This document shows positions 9,225 to 17,308 of a DNA stretch of 64,000 nt, piece by piece. The notes beneath the pieces are model-generated. The model saw only the letters and a program-made list of their open reading frames with translations. It made no database searches and was not told the DNA's origin. Position 1 is the stretch's first letter; the number at the start of each line of letters is the position of its first letter. The stretch is taken from contig NZ_QFYP01000001.1 of assembly GCF_003254505.1 (NCBI RefSeq), forward strand, positions 1,286,001-1,350,000, in the 5' to 3' direction. The translations under genes were made by a program, and so were the position numbers. Source of the DNA: Phenylobacterium hankyongense (GTDB lineage: Bacteria > Pseudomonadota > Alphaproteobacteria > Caulobacterales > Caulobacteraceae).

Positions 9225-10048
9225 CCGGCCTGCGCCTGGTCCTGGGGTTGGCGGAATATCCGCTCGGGCTTCGCGCCGGCCGACTGGCCGCCGTCGATCG
9301 GCAGGGTGACGCCGGTGACGAAGCTGCTCTTGTCCGACGCCAGCCAAAGCACGGCGTCGGCGATTTCCGCCGAGGCGCCGACCCGCCGCATCGGCGTCGC
9401 CAGCGCGGCGGCGCGCTGCGCCGCTTCGCCCGCCGCCTCCAGGTGGTGCGTCAGGATGGGCCCTGGCGCGAGGACGTTCACGCGCACGCCCCGGTCGGCA
9501 TAGTCGAGCGCGGCGACCTTGGTGAGCGCGATGACGCCCGCCTTGCCGGTCACATATCCCGCGAGGTTGGCCACCCCCTGGACTCCGGCCAACGAGGCCA
9601 TGTTGATGATCGAGCCGCCGCCGGTCGCCAGCATGGCGGGGATCTGGTGCTTCATGCCGAGGAAGGTCCCGCGGATATTGGTCCGGATGGCCCGGTCGAA
9701 GGCGTCGACGTCCATGTCGGCGAGCGGCCGTGGCGTCGAACCGTCGGTGGCGTTGTTGAACGCCACGTCAAGCCGTCCGAAAACGTCGAGCAGGCGGCCG
9801 ATCAGGTGCCCGACGGAGGCCTCGTCGCCGACGTCGACCGTGGCGGCGCGCGCCTCGTGCCCCTCGCGTCGGATCCCGTCGGCGACCGCCTCCAGGGCGG
9901 TCCCGTCGCGCGCCGCAAGCATCACCTTCGCGCCGGCCCGGGCCAGCGCCCTGGCGGTCACCGCCCCGATCCCGCGGCTGGCGCCGACCACCAGCGCGAC
10001 CTTCCCGTCCAGCAGGCCGGGCCGGCCGTCGTTGGGCGCTTCGCTCAT
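9221..10048 (-). CDS. Short-chain dehydrogenase/reductase
   Basis: 275 aa from the ATG at 10048. The NAD(P)-binding motif GASRGIG sits at about 22-28, the NNAT core at about 97-100, and the catalytic Ser...Tyr-xxx-Lys lies in MASLAGVQGVANLAGYVTGKAG. The end, FVTGVTLPIDGGQSA, is the classical SDR finish. It is a cytoplasmic oxidoreductase. It sits between marR and a VOC gene with ATGA overlaps at both ends, which implies joint regulation by the MarR protein. Confidence 0.93.
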   Translation of the reverse strand: MSEAPNDGRPGLLDGKVALVVGASRGIGAVTARALARAGAKVMLAARDGTALEAVADGIRREGHEARAATVDVGDEASVGHLIGRLLDVFGRLDVAFNNATDGSTPRPLADMDVDAFDRAIRTNIRGTFLGMKHQIPAMLATGGGSIINMASLAGVQGVANLAGYVTGKAGVIALTKVAALDYADRGVRVNVLAPGPILTHHLEAAGEAAQRAAALATPMRRVGASAEIADAVLWLASDKSSFVTGVTLPIDGGQSAGAKPERIFRQPQDQAQAG

Positions 10049-10509
10049 TGTTCGGCCTCCTGAAGATCCCCTGGCGACGGCGGCTCGGCGAAGTCGTCTG
10101 CGAGGCGCGTGAGGAACGTTCGCATCTGGCCCAATTCCGCATCGCCGAGGGCGTTGCGGATCCGCCTGTCGTGCGCCGCCGCGGCGTTCCGGAGCTGATG
10201 GAACATCGCCACGCCGGCCGGCGTGAGGGTCGCAACCTGGACGCGGCGATTGTCCGGCAACCGCTCGCGCAGGACCAATCCCTGGTGAGCCATGGCGTCG
10301 AGGTGGTGCGTGAGCGTCGGGCCCTGGATCCCCACGCGCTGGGCGAGCTCGCCGTGGCTGAGTTTGCCCTCCCGCATCAGCGACATCAGGATCAGCCACG
10401 TCGGCAGCGACCCGCCGGCCGCCGCAAGTGCGTCGTCGAACGCCCGACTGAGCCGTTTCGCCGTCTGGCTGAGGAGCAGTCCCAACGGGGTTTCTGACGG
10501 TGCTCGCAT
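10045..10509 (-). CDS. MarR-family transcriptional regulator
   Basis: 154 aa. The winged HTH is visible: SHGELAQRVGIQGPTLTHHLDAMAHQGLVLRERLPDNRRV at about 51-91, with the DxRR wing. It is the first gene of a leftward operon with an SDR and a VOC protein. It lies next to an imperfect palindrome at 10519-10545, a likely autoregulatory operator. MarR proteins usually sense small aromatic compounds; the ligand here is unknown. Confidence 0.92.
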   Translation of the reverse strand: MRAPSETPLGLLLSQTAKRLSRAFDDALAAAGGSLPTWLILMSLMREGKLSHGELAQRVGIQGPTLTHHLDAMAHQGLVLRERLPDNRRVQVATLTPAGVAMFHQLRNAAAAHDRRIRNALGDAELGQMRTFLTRLADDFAEPPSPGDLQEAEQ

Positions 10510-10518
10510 GCCGGATAC

Positions 10519-10545
10519 ATAGAGTTCAAATAGTTCGATGTCTAT
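10519..10545. promoter_or_regulatory. Candidate MarR operator (27-bp imperfect palindrome)
   Basis: Outer arms ATAGA (10519-10523) and TCTAT (10541-10545) pair exactly, and the inner part around position 10532 pairs at four of six positions, giving 9 of 13 base pairs. It lies 10 bp upstream of the marR ATG and overlaps an AT-rich run (TATATATATA), the likely -10 area in a GC-rich genome. Confidence 0.45.
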
Positions 10546-10743
10546 ATATATATGTGTGGGCTAACGGGGAAGCTGTACGAATTTTGAGCATTTGGGGGGT
10601 CCATGACGTTGCTGTGACGCTCAATCCGGGCCAAGCTGGCGGTTCGGTGAACGGTGGTGCGTGCGTATGACCTGATCGCCGTTCAGGATCCTCTGTCGGT
10701 GGTCACCGTCCAGTCGCTTAGCCCGAGACCCGCAGTTCGCATC

Positions 10744-11637
10744 GTGCTGAATCTCCGCCACATCGAGGTCTTCCACTCCGTCTACGTGAACGGCTCGATC
10801 AGCCGGGCGTCGCTGGCCCTGAACGTGTCGCAGCCGGCGGTCAGCAAGGTCCTGAAGCACGCCCAGGACAAGCTGGGCTTCTCGCTGTTCCGGCTGGTCA
10901 GCGGGCGGCTGATCGCCACGGAGGAAGCCCACGTCCTGTTTCGCCAGGTGGCCGAGGTCTACGAGCGCATCGGCTCGCTGCAGCTGACGGCGCTCAACCT
11001 GGGCCGGGCGGAGGAGGGCCACATCCGCCTGGCGGTGCTGCCCTCGCTGGGGATGGGCATCGGGCCCGCCGCGGTGGCCCGCTGCCGGGCCGAGATGCCG
11101 GGCGTCACCTTCGACCTGAAGACCGTCCACCACGACGACATCGTGCGCTCCCTCCACGAGCGCGACACCGACCTGGCGCTCGGTTACAAGCCGCCGGACG
11201 ACCCCAAGCTCGCCGACGTGGAGATCGGCTCGGGCGAGCTGGTGATCCTCTACCGGACCGAGGACCTGCCCGACGCGCCGCCGCGGCTCGACCTCAGCCT
11301 GCTTCAGGACCGCGACTTCATCGTGCTGGCGGGGGCCGGCCCGCTCACGCACATGGTCAGCCACGAGGTCGCCAGCCGGCTTCTGGACATCACCGGCGGG
11401 ATCTCGGTGCGCACCTATTTCCTGGCCGCCGCCCTGGTCCGCTACGGCGCCGGCATGGCCATCGTCGACGAGTTCACGGCCCGCGCAAGCCTCGCGCCGG
11501 GGCTGGATTTCCGGCCGCTCAGCCCGCCGGTGCCGTTCAGCGTGCACTGCATGCACCTGCGCGAGCGGCCGCCCTCCGGGACGCAGCTCGGCTTCATGAG
11601 CATCATCCAGCAGACCCTGGCCGGCGCGCGCGGCTAG
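10744..11637 (+). CDS. LysR-family transcriptional regulator
   Basis: 297 aa from a GTG at 10744 (MLNLRHIEVFHSVYVNGS). This start puts the HTH where LysR proteins have it; a GTG at 10654 would add 30 residues without domain character. The HTH is ASLALNVSQPAVSKVLKHAQDKLGFSLF at about 19-46, followed by the periplasmic-binding-protein-like effector domain from about 90. It probably regulates the M20 peptidase / desulfhydrase / TonB receptor / M14 genes downstream in the same direction, which is an inference from position. Confidence 0.9.
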   Translation: MLNLRHIEVFHSVYVNGSISRASLALNVSQPAVSKVLKHAQDKLGFSLFRLVSGRLIATEEAHVLFRQVAEVYERIGSLQLTALNLGRAEEGHIRLAVLPSLGMGIGPAAVARCRAEMPGVTFDLKTVHHDDIVRSLHERDTDLALGYKPPDDPKLADVEIGSGELVILYRTEDLPDAPPRLDLSLLQDRDFIVLAGAGPLTHMVSHEVASRLLDITGGISVRTYFLAAALVRYGAGMAIVDEFTARASLAPGLDFRPLSPPVPFSVHCMHLRERPPSGTQLGFMSIIQQTLAGARG

Positions 11638-11755
11638 GCGCGGCGGGGCCCCTACTCCCGGTTATGGGTCGCCCACGCCTTAGACGGGCTGACCGCCTTG
11701 GCAAAGCCGCCGGCTGGGCGGAACTATGCCTTGGGCGTTCGGACGCGGGGGACAG

Positions 11756-13246
11756 ATGATGCGGCGCAGGCTGCTTACGACTATGGCCGGCCTTCTCAGC
11801 GTGGCGGTTTCGAGTTCCGCCGCCGCGGCGCCGCTCGCCGATGCGCAGCGCGCCGAGATCATCCACGCGGTCGACGCCGGCGCGCCTCAGATCGGCGACG
11901 CGGCGCTGAAGATCTGGGGCTTCGCCGAGGTCGGCTATCAGGAGACGAAGAGCTCGGCCCTGCTGCAGGGGCAGCTGAAGGCCGCCGGGTTCGAGATGAC
12001 CAGCGGCGTCGCCGGCGAGCCGACGGCCTTCATCGGGCGGTTCCGCAACGGCGCGGGCCCGGTGGTGGCGATCCTGGCGGAGTTCGACGCCCTGCCGGGC
12101 ATGGCCCAGGAGGCGGTTCCCGGCCACAAGCCGATCCCCGGCCAGGCGGCGGGCCACGGCTGCGGCCACAACATCTTCGGCGCCGCCTCGGTGGGCGCGG
12201 CGATCGCGCTGAAAGCCTGGATGATCAAGCACAACGTGCCGGGGGAGCTGCGCGTCTACGGCACGCCGGCCGAGGAGGGCGGCTCCGGCAAGGTCTACAT
12301 GGTGCGCGACGGCCTGTTCAAGGACGTGGACGTGGCGCTGCACTGGCACCCGGGCGACAACAACAGCGCCGCGCAGGGCGTGACCCTGTCGAACATGTCG
12401 GCGAAGTTCCGCTTCCACGGCACCTCGGCGCATGCGGCGGCGGCGCCCTGGCGGGGCCGCTCGGCGCTCGACGCGGTCGAGATCATGGACGTGTCGGCCA
12501 ACTTCATGCGCGAGCACGTGCCCGACCGCACGCGCATCCACTATGTGATCACCAGCGGCGGCGGGGCGCCCAACGTGGTCCCCGACTTCGCCGAGGTGTT
12601 CTACTACACCCGCAGCGTCGACCCGAAGGTGGTCATCGACACCATGGAGCGGCTGAAGCGCGCCGCCCAGGGCGCGGCGCTCGCCACCGACACCACCATG
12701 GAATACGAGCAGGTGGGCGGGGTCTACAGCCTGCTGCCCAACGACACCCTGGGCAAGGTCATGGACGCCAACCTGCGGCGGGTGGGCGGCGAGCACTGGA
12801 CCGCCGAGGAGACCGCCTTCGCCAACCAGCTGGCGCCCGCCCTGCCGGCCGGGGGCAGGTTCAAGATCGGCTCCCAGGCCGAGGTCTCGCCCTACAAGCT
12901 CGACCTGGTCGGCGAGTCGGCCGGCGCCTCCACCGATTCCTCCGACGTCAGCTGGGCGGTGCCGACCGTCGGCATGACCGCCGCCACCTGGGTGCCGGGC
13001 ACCCCGGCCCACAGCTGGCAGGCGGCGGCCGCCTCCGGCATGGGCATCGGCATCAAGGGCGGCGTCGTCGCCGCCAAGAGCATCGCGCTCACCGGCGCGG
13101 ACCTGTTCTCCAACCCGGCGATCATCAAGCAGGCCAAGGCGGAGTTCAACGAGCGGCGGGGTCCGGACTTCGTCTACAAGGCGATGGTCGGCGATCGCAA
13201 ACCCGCCCTCGACTACCGCAAGGCCGGCGGCTCCACCGGCCAGTAG
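11756..13246 (+). CDS. M20-family amidohydrolase, AbgB-like, exported
   Basis: 496 aa with a signal peptide (MMRRRLLTTMAGLL, cleavage near AAAAAP). It has the M20 metal-site motifs AEFDALPG at about 108-115, HGCGHN at about 134-139 and the catalytic PAEEGG at about 171-176; the later ALHWHPGDNN belongs to the same family. The layout matches p-aminobenzoyl-glutamate hydrolase subunit B-like proteins, which cleave amide or peptide bonds with a two-metal centre. The signal peptide suggests periplasmic action on substrates brought in by the neighbouring TonB receptor, which is an inference. Confidence 0.88.
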   Translation: MMRRRLLTTMAGLLSVAVSSSAAAAPLADAQRAEIIHAVDAGAPQIGDAALKIWGFAEVGYQETKSSALLQGQLKAAGFEMTSGVAGEPTAFIGRFRNGAGPVVAILAEFDALPGMAQEAVPGHKPIPGQAAGHGCGHNIFGAASVGAAIALKAWMIKHNVPGELRVYGTPAEEGGSGKVYMVRDGLFKDVDVALHWHPGDNNSAAQGVTLSNMSAKFRFHGTSAHAAAAPWRGRSALDAVEIMDVSANFMREHVPDRTRIHYVITSGGGAPNVVPDFAEVFYYTRSVDPKVVIDTMERLKRAAQGAALATDTTMEYEQVGGVYSLLPNDTLGKVMDANLRRVGGEHWTAEETAFANQLAPALPAGGRFKIGSQAEVSPYKLDLVGESAGASTDSSDVSWAVPTVGMTAATWVPGTPAHSWQAAAASGMGIGIKGGVVAAKSIALTGADLFSNPAIIKQAKAEFNERRGPDFVYKAMVGDRKPALDYRKAGGSTGQ

Positions 13247-13352
13247 GCGACCGCGCCGAGGTCCCCGCCTCGGACCGCCGTCCACCCGGCGCTGCGGGCC
13301 TCAGGCTCGCAGCCAAAATCACGCAGCCCAAACACCCCAGTTCGAGGTCACC

Positions 13353-14354
13353 ATGAATCTTGCCCGCTTCAGCCGCCGCCGCTACACGCCCCACGCCACG
13401 CCGATCCAGCACCTGAAGCATCTCAGCGCGCACCTCGGCGGGCCGGAGATCTACATCAAGCGCGACGACCTGCTGGGCCTCAGCGGCGGCGGCAACAAGA
13501 CCCGCAAGCTGGAGTTCCTGGTGGCCGAGGCCCTGGCCCAGGGCGCCGACACCCTGATCACCGTCGGCGCGGTGCAGTCCAACCACTGCCGCCTGACCCT
13601 GTCGGCCGCGGTGCACGAGGGGCTGAAGTGCCGGCTGGTGATCGAGCAGCGGGTGCCCGGCAGCTACAAGCCGCAGGCCAGCGGCAACAACTTCCTGTTC
13701 GACCTGCTCGGCGTCGAAGCCATCACCGTGGTCAACAGCGGCGACGACCTGGCGGCGGCGATGCAGGCGGTGGCCGACGACCTCGCGGGCCAGGGGCGCA
13801 AGGGCTACGTCATCCCCGGCGGCGGCTCGAACCCGCTCGGCGCCCTGGGCTACGTCGCCTGCGCCGAGGAGATCCTGGCGCAGACTTTCGACATGGGCCT
13901 GGCGCTCGACCACATGGTCTGCGCCAGCGGCAGCGCCGGAACCCATTCCGGCCTGCTGGTGGGCCTGGCCGGCAATAACGCCGGCCTGCCGCTGACCGGC
14001 ATCAACGTCCGCCGCCCGCGTCCCGAGCAGGAGGGCAACGTGCACGACCTGGCGGTCAGGACCGCGGCCTTCGTGGGCCTCGCCGAACCGATCGCGCGCG
14101 AGACCGTCCGCTGCCTCGACGAGTGGGTGGGGCCGGGCTACTCGCTGCCGACGCCGGAGATGGTCGAGGCCGTGCGCCTGCTGGCCCAGCTCGAGGGCGT
14201 GCTGCTGGATCCGGTCTACACCGGCAAGGCCATGGCCGGCCTGATCGGGCTGGTGCGGCGCGGTGAGTTCGCCAAGGGCGAGAAGGTGCTGTTCCTGCAC
14301 ACCGGCGGCTCGCCGGCCCTCTATGCGTACCAGGACGTGCTGAGCGCGGCCTGA
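13353..14354 (+). CDS. D-cysteine desulfhydrase / L-cysteate sulfo-lyase family PLP enzyme
   Basis: 333 aa, fold-type II PLP enzyme. IYIKRDDLLGLSGGGNKTRKLEFL places the PLP lysine at K49. GAVQSNHCR at about 72-80 is the substrate/phosphate loop, and the end LLDPVYTGKAMAGLIG...LHTGGSPALYAY matches the ACC deaminase/D-cysteine desulfhydrase family closely. D-cysteine desulfhydrase makes pyruvate, sulfide and ammonia; the close relative CuyA acts on L-cysteate, and the sequence alone does not separate them. It follows the M20 gene by 106 bp and precedes the second TonB receptor. Confidence 0.9.
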   Translation: MNLARFSRRRYTPHATPIQHLKHLSAHLGGPEIYIKRDDLLGLSGGGNKTRKLEFLVAEALAQGADTLITVGAVQSNHCRLTLSAAVHEGLKCRLVIEQRVPGSYKPQASGNNFLFDLLGVEAITVVNSGDDLAAAMQAVADDLAGQGRKGYVIPGGGSNPLGALGYVACAEEILAQTFDMGLALDHMVCASGSAGTHSGLLVGLAGNNAGLPLTGINVRRPRPEQEGNVHDLAVRTAAFVGLAEPIARETVRCLDEWVGPGYSLPTPEMVEAVRLLAQLEGVLLDPVYTGKAMAGLIGLVRRGEFAKGEKVLFLHTGGSPALYAYQDVLSAA

Positions 14355-14358
14355 TCCC

Positions 14359-14382
14359 GGCGCCCCGCGAAAGCGGGGCGCC
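14359..14382 (+). terminator. Strong GC hairpin after the desulfhydrase gene
   Basis: A perfect 10-bp stem (GGCGCCCCGC / GCGGGGCGCC) with a GAAA loop begins 5 bp after the stop codon. No T-run follows, so it may act as a weak or factor-assisted terminator, or as an mRNA 3' stabiliser. Confidence 0.6.
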
Positions 14383-14903
14383 GCCCGGCCCCGCGGGCGT
14401 GTGCGCTGGCACAGTTTTTATACTCCGTCAGGGCCTGAAAGCGGAGCGGAACTGGACTTCGATCACCTGCCATATTAGTGACCGCACATTGATGAGATCC
14501 TCGGCGATTACGCCTAGAGGGGTTTAACCTATGGTTATTGCTGACCAACATCTTTGATGGGCCATCCGTGATCGGAAGGCGAGATTTCCGCTGCGGTTCC
14601 CATAGACTTCTCCAGTCAATACCGACGTGGGGTGAGGTGGGCGTAATGAACAAGCCGGCGGCTAAACAGCCGTAACAAGACTCCGGGCAGACGATCCGTT
14701 GCTGCGCATGCCGCTACGGAAGTCAGCCGGAGTGATCTCGTAGACATGCACTGACACGATCCCGGCGCGGGCGGACCTGGAAGGTCCGCGCGAGCTCGCG
14801 GAGCTACGTCACCAAAGAGAATGCGAAAACGCATCCCGAGCTTTCCGGGGGGGTCCTGGAGCTCACCCGTCGTCATGGGTCGCCATCAAGAAAAGAGGGA
14901 TAG
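14383..14903 (+). promoter_or_regulatory. Long non-coding leader before the second TonB receptor
   Basis: This 521-bp stretch has no credible gene and is visibly poorer in GC than its neighbours. It holds two hairpins and a palindrome: GCGGACCT/AGGTCCGC (14771-14789), then CGCGAGCTCGCG (14789-14800), and ATGCG-AAAA-CGCAT (14821-14834). AAGAAAAGAGGGA lies just before the ATG. I could not match it to a cobalamin riboswitch (no B12-box-like element). It may be a structured leader or contain a small RNA. Confidence 0.35.
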
Positions 14904-17183
14904 ATGTCTGTTTCTAAGCTTATGACCTGCTGCGCCAGTGCGCCGATCCTGGCTCTGCTCGCCTTTGGCGTCGCGCACGCGGAAAGCTCCAGCAGCGGCG
15001 GCGCCGACGCGCCGGTGTCGCAGGTGGAAGAGGTGGTGGTGACCGCGCTCAAGCGCGCCACGACCGTCCAGAACACGCCGCTGGCGATCACCGCCCTGAC
15101 CGACCAGTCGCTCAGCAAGATGGGCGCCTCCACCGTCGCCGACTTCGTGCGCACCGTGCCGGGCCTGAACCTCACCGAAAGCGATTCCGGCCGGACGCGG
15201 ATCTCCATCCGCGGCGTCCAGACCGCCGGCGAAAGCACGGTCGGCCTCTACTACGGCGAAACGCCGCTGACCGGCCCGGCCGGCACCACCTCGGACCCCA
15301 GCGGCGCCACCCCGAACCTGAACCTGTTCGACGTCGAGCGGGTCGAGGTCCTGCGGGGTCCCCAGGGCACGCTCTACGGTTCGGGCTCGATGGGCGGCAC
15401 GCTGCGGGTGATCTTCAAGCCGGCCAGCACCACCCAGTACGAAGGCGCCACCGACTTCTCCGCCACCTCGGTGAACGGCGGCGGCATCGGCTACGGCGCC
15501 AAGGGCATGGTCAACGTGCCCCTGATCCAGGACAAGCTGGGCGCGCGCCTGGACCTGTACCAAGAGCAGCGCGCCGGCTACGTCGACAACGTCGTCCTGC
15601 ACAACACCGACATCAACAAGGCCCAGCTGCAGGGCGGGCGGCTGATGCTGAACTTCACGCCGACCGAGGATTTCAGCCTCACCGCCATGGCGCTGCTGCA
15701 GAAGCAGGACATCGGCGACACCTCCCAGTGGCGCGCCTCGCTCGGCCCCTACAAGACCGACATCCCGATCCGCCAGCCGTTCCACGATAACCTGCAGCTG
15801 TACAATGTGACGGGCCGCTACGACCTGCACTTCGCGACGCTGACCGGCGTCGCGTCCTACTACAAATGGAATGTCGAGAGCACCAACGACAACACGGCGA
15901 CCTACACCGCGACCGTCAACAAGGGCACCTACTGTTCGCTCTACTTCCACCAGGCCGGCAGCTGCACGGCGGGCCAGCTTGCGAGCTACAAGACCTGGGC
16001 CCTGTCCAACATGCCGATCGCGGCCTACCAGCCGCGCTTCGTGGAGAACAAGACCCTGGAGCTTCGGCTCAGCTCCAACGGCTCGGGCCCGCTGAGCTAT
16101 ACGATCGGGGCCTTCCACGAGGACCGCAACGACCGGGTCGACACCATGGTCAGCCCGGCCGATCCGACGACGGGGCTGATCAAGGTCCCCGCGGTCGATC
16201 TCGGGTCCCGCTACATCGTCGATTTCGTCAAGCAGACGGCGTACTTCGGCGAGCTCAGCTACACCCCGATCGATCCGCTGACCCTGACGGTCGGCGCGCG
16301 GCACTACTCCTACAAGAAGACGGTGGGCGGCCAGTACCTCGGCTACAGCTACTACAACGGCCAGACCCCGAGCGGCTATTTCGAGACCGAAGCCGACGCC
16401 TCGGGCTGGGTGCAGAAGTACAACGCCCAGTACAAGGTCACCCACGACATCATGACCTACGTGCAGGCCACCCAGGGCTTCCGCCCGGGCGGGGCCAACA
16501 ACATCCCCGACCTGCCGGCGTCGCTGCACACCTATGCGCCGGACTCGCTGTGGAACTACGAAGCCGGGGTCAAGACGGCCTGGTTCAGCCGCCGCCTGAC
16601 GATCAACGCCGACGTCTATCAGGTCGACTGGAACAACCTGCAGACCTCGGTGCAGACGACCAACGGCTCGTTCTCGTTCATCAGCAACGTGGGCAAGGCG
16701 CAGATCAACGGCTTCGAACTGGAAGTCGCCGCCTATCCCATCCCCGGCCTGTCCCTGACCGGCACCCTGAGCACCATCGACGCTCGCCTGACCGCCGACC
16801 AGGTCAGCGAGATCGCCTCCGCCGCCGGCAAGTCGGGCGACCGGCTGACCTACATCCCCGATCGCACGATGTCGGCTTCGGCCGAGTACACGTGGCCGGT
16901 GTTCGGCGAGCTCAACGCCCTGGTGCGCGCCGACTACACCTACACCGGCCGGATGACGACGGAGTTCCGCCCCACCAACGTCAACTACCGCCGGGTGGGC
17001 CGGTACAATCAGGTCAACCTGCGCACCGGGATCCAGGGGACCGGTTGGGCGGCCTACCTGTACGCCAACAACGTGTTCGACACCGTCGGCATCACCCGGA
17101 TCAGCGCCTCCACCAGCGCCCCGGACTACGACGTGAGCATCGCGCCGCGGACGGTCGGCGTGAACCTGACGAAGAGCTTCTGA
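14904..17183 (+). CDS. TonB-dependent outer-membrane receptor
   Basis: 759 aa. The signal peptide ends near GVAHAES, and the plug starts VEEVVVTALKRATTVQNTPLAITAL, the FecA/BtuB-like plug opening typical of Caulobacter and sphingomonad receptors. FDVERVEVLRGPQGTLYGSGSMGGTLRVI is the conserved plug core. The barrel ends TVGVNLTKSF with terminal Phe. It is followed by an exported M14 carboxypeptidase and preceded by M20 and D-cysteine desulfhydrase genes, which suggests uptake of peptides or amino-acid derivatives. The ligand is not known. A GAGGG ribosome-binding site precedes the ATG. Confidence 0.95.
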   Translation: MSVSKLMTCCASAPILALLAFGVAHAESSSSGGADAPVSQVEEVVVTALKRATTVQNTPLAITALTDQSLSKMGASTVADFVRTVPGLNLTESDSGRTRISIRGVQTAGESTVGLYYGETPLTGPAGTTSDPSGATPNLNLFDVERVEVLRGPQGTLYGSGSMGGTLRVIFKPASTTQYEGATDFSATSVNGGGIGYGAKGMVNVPLIQDKLGARLDLYQEQRAGYVDNVVLHNTDINKAQLQGGRLMLNFTPTEDFSLTAMALLQKQDIGDTSQWRASLGPYKTDIPIRQPFHDNLQLYNVTGRYDLHFATLTGVASYYKWNVESTNDNTATYTATVNKGTYCSLYFHQAGSCTAGQLASYKTWALSNMPIAAYQPRFVENKTLELRLSSNGSGPLSYTIGAFHEDRNDRVDTMVSPADPTTGLIKVPAVDLGSRYIVDFVKQTAYFGELSYTPIDPLTLTVGARHYSYKKTVGGQYLGYSYYNGQTPSGYFETEADASGWVQKYNAQYKVTHDIMTYVQATQGFRPGGANNIPDLPASLHTYAPDSLWNYEAGVKTAWFSRRLTINADVYQVDWNNLQTSVQTTNGSFSFISNVGKAQINGFELEVAAYPIPGLSLTGTLSTIDARLTADQVSEIASAAGKSGDRLTYIPDRTMSASAEYTWPVFGELNALVRADYTYTGRMTTEFRPTNVNYRRVGRYNQVNLRTGIQGTGWAAYLYANNVFDTVGITRISASTSAPDYDVSIAPRTVGVNLTKSF

Positions 17184-17308
17184 CCACGGGCGGGGGCGAG
17201 CGATCGCTCCCGCTTCCTGAACCCATGCAGCGGGCGGGGGCGACAGCCACCGCCCGCCAACACGAGAATTCGCAGCCCGCGGACCCAGTTCGGATCACGA
17301 GGAAACCC

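Noticed and set aside
14409..14426. Sigma-54-like TGGCAC element in the leader before the second TonB receptor
   Set aside because: The -12 part reads TTAT instead of TTGC, so the match is incomplete.
14700..14903. Cobalamin riboswitch upstream of the TonB receptor
   Set aside because: No B12-box-like or GCCACTG core was found, despite suggestive hairpins.
14886..16529. A 547-aa minus-strand frame opposite the second TonB receptor
   Set aside because: Low-complexity shadow with no motif, lying inside a well-supported gene.
15866..17308. A 480-residue upstream extension in frame with the M14 peptidase
   Set aside because: It runs in another frame through the TonB receptor; the signal peptide and ribosome site fix the start at 17309.
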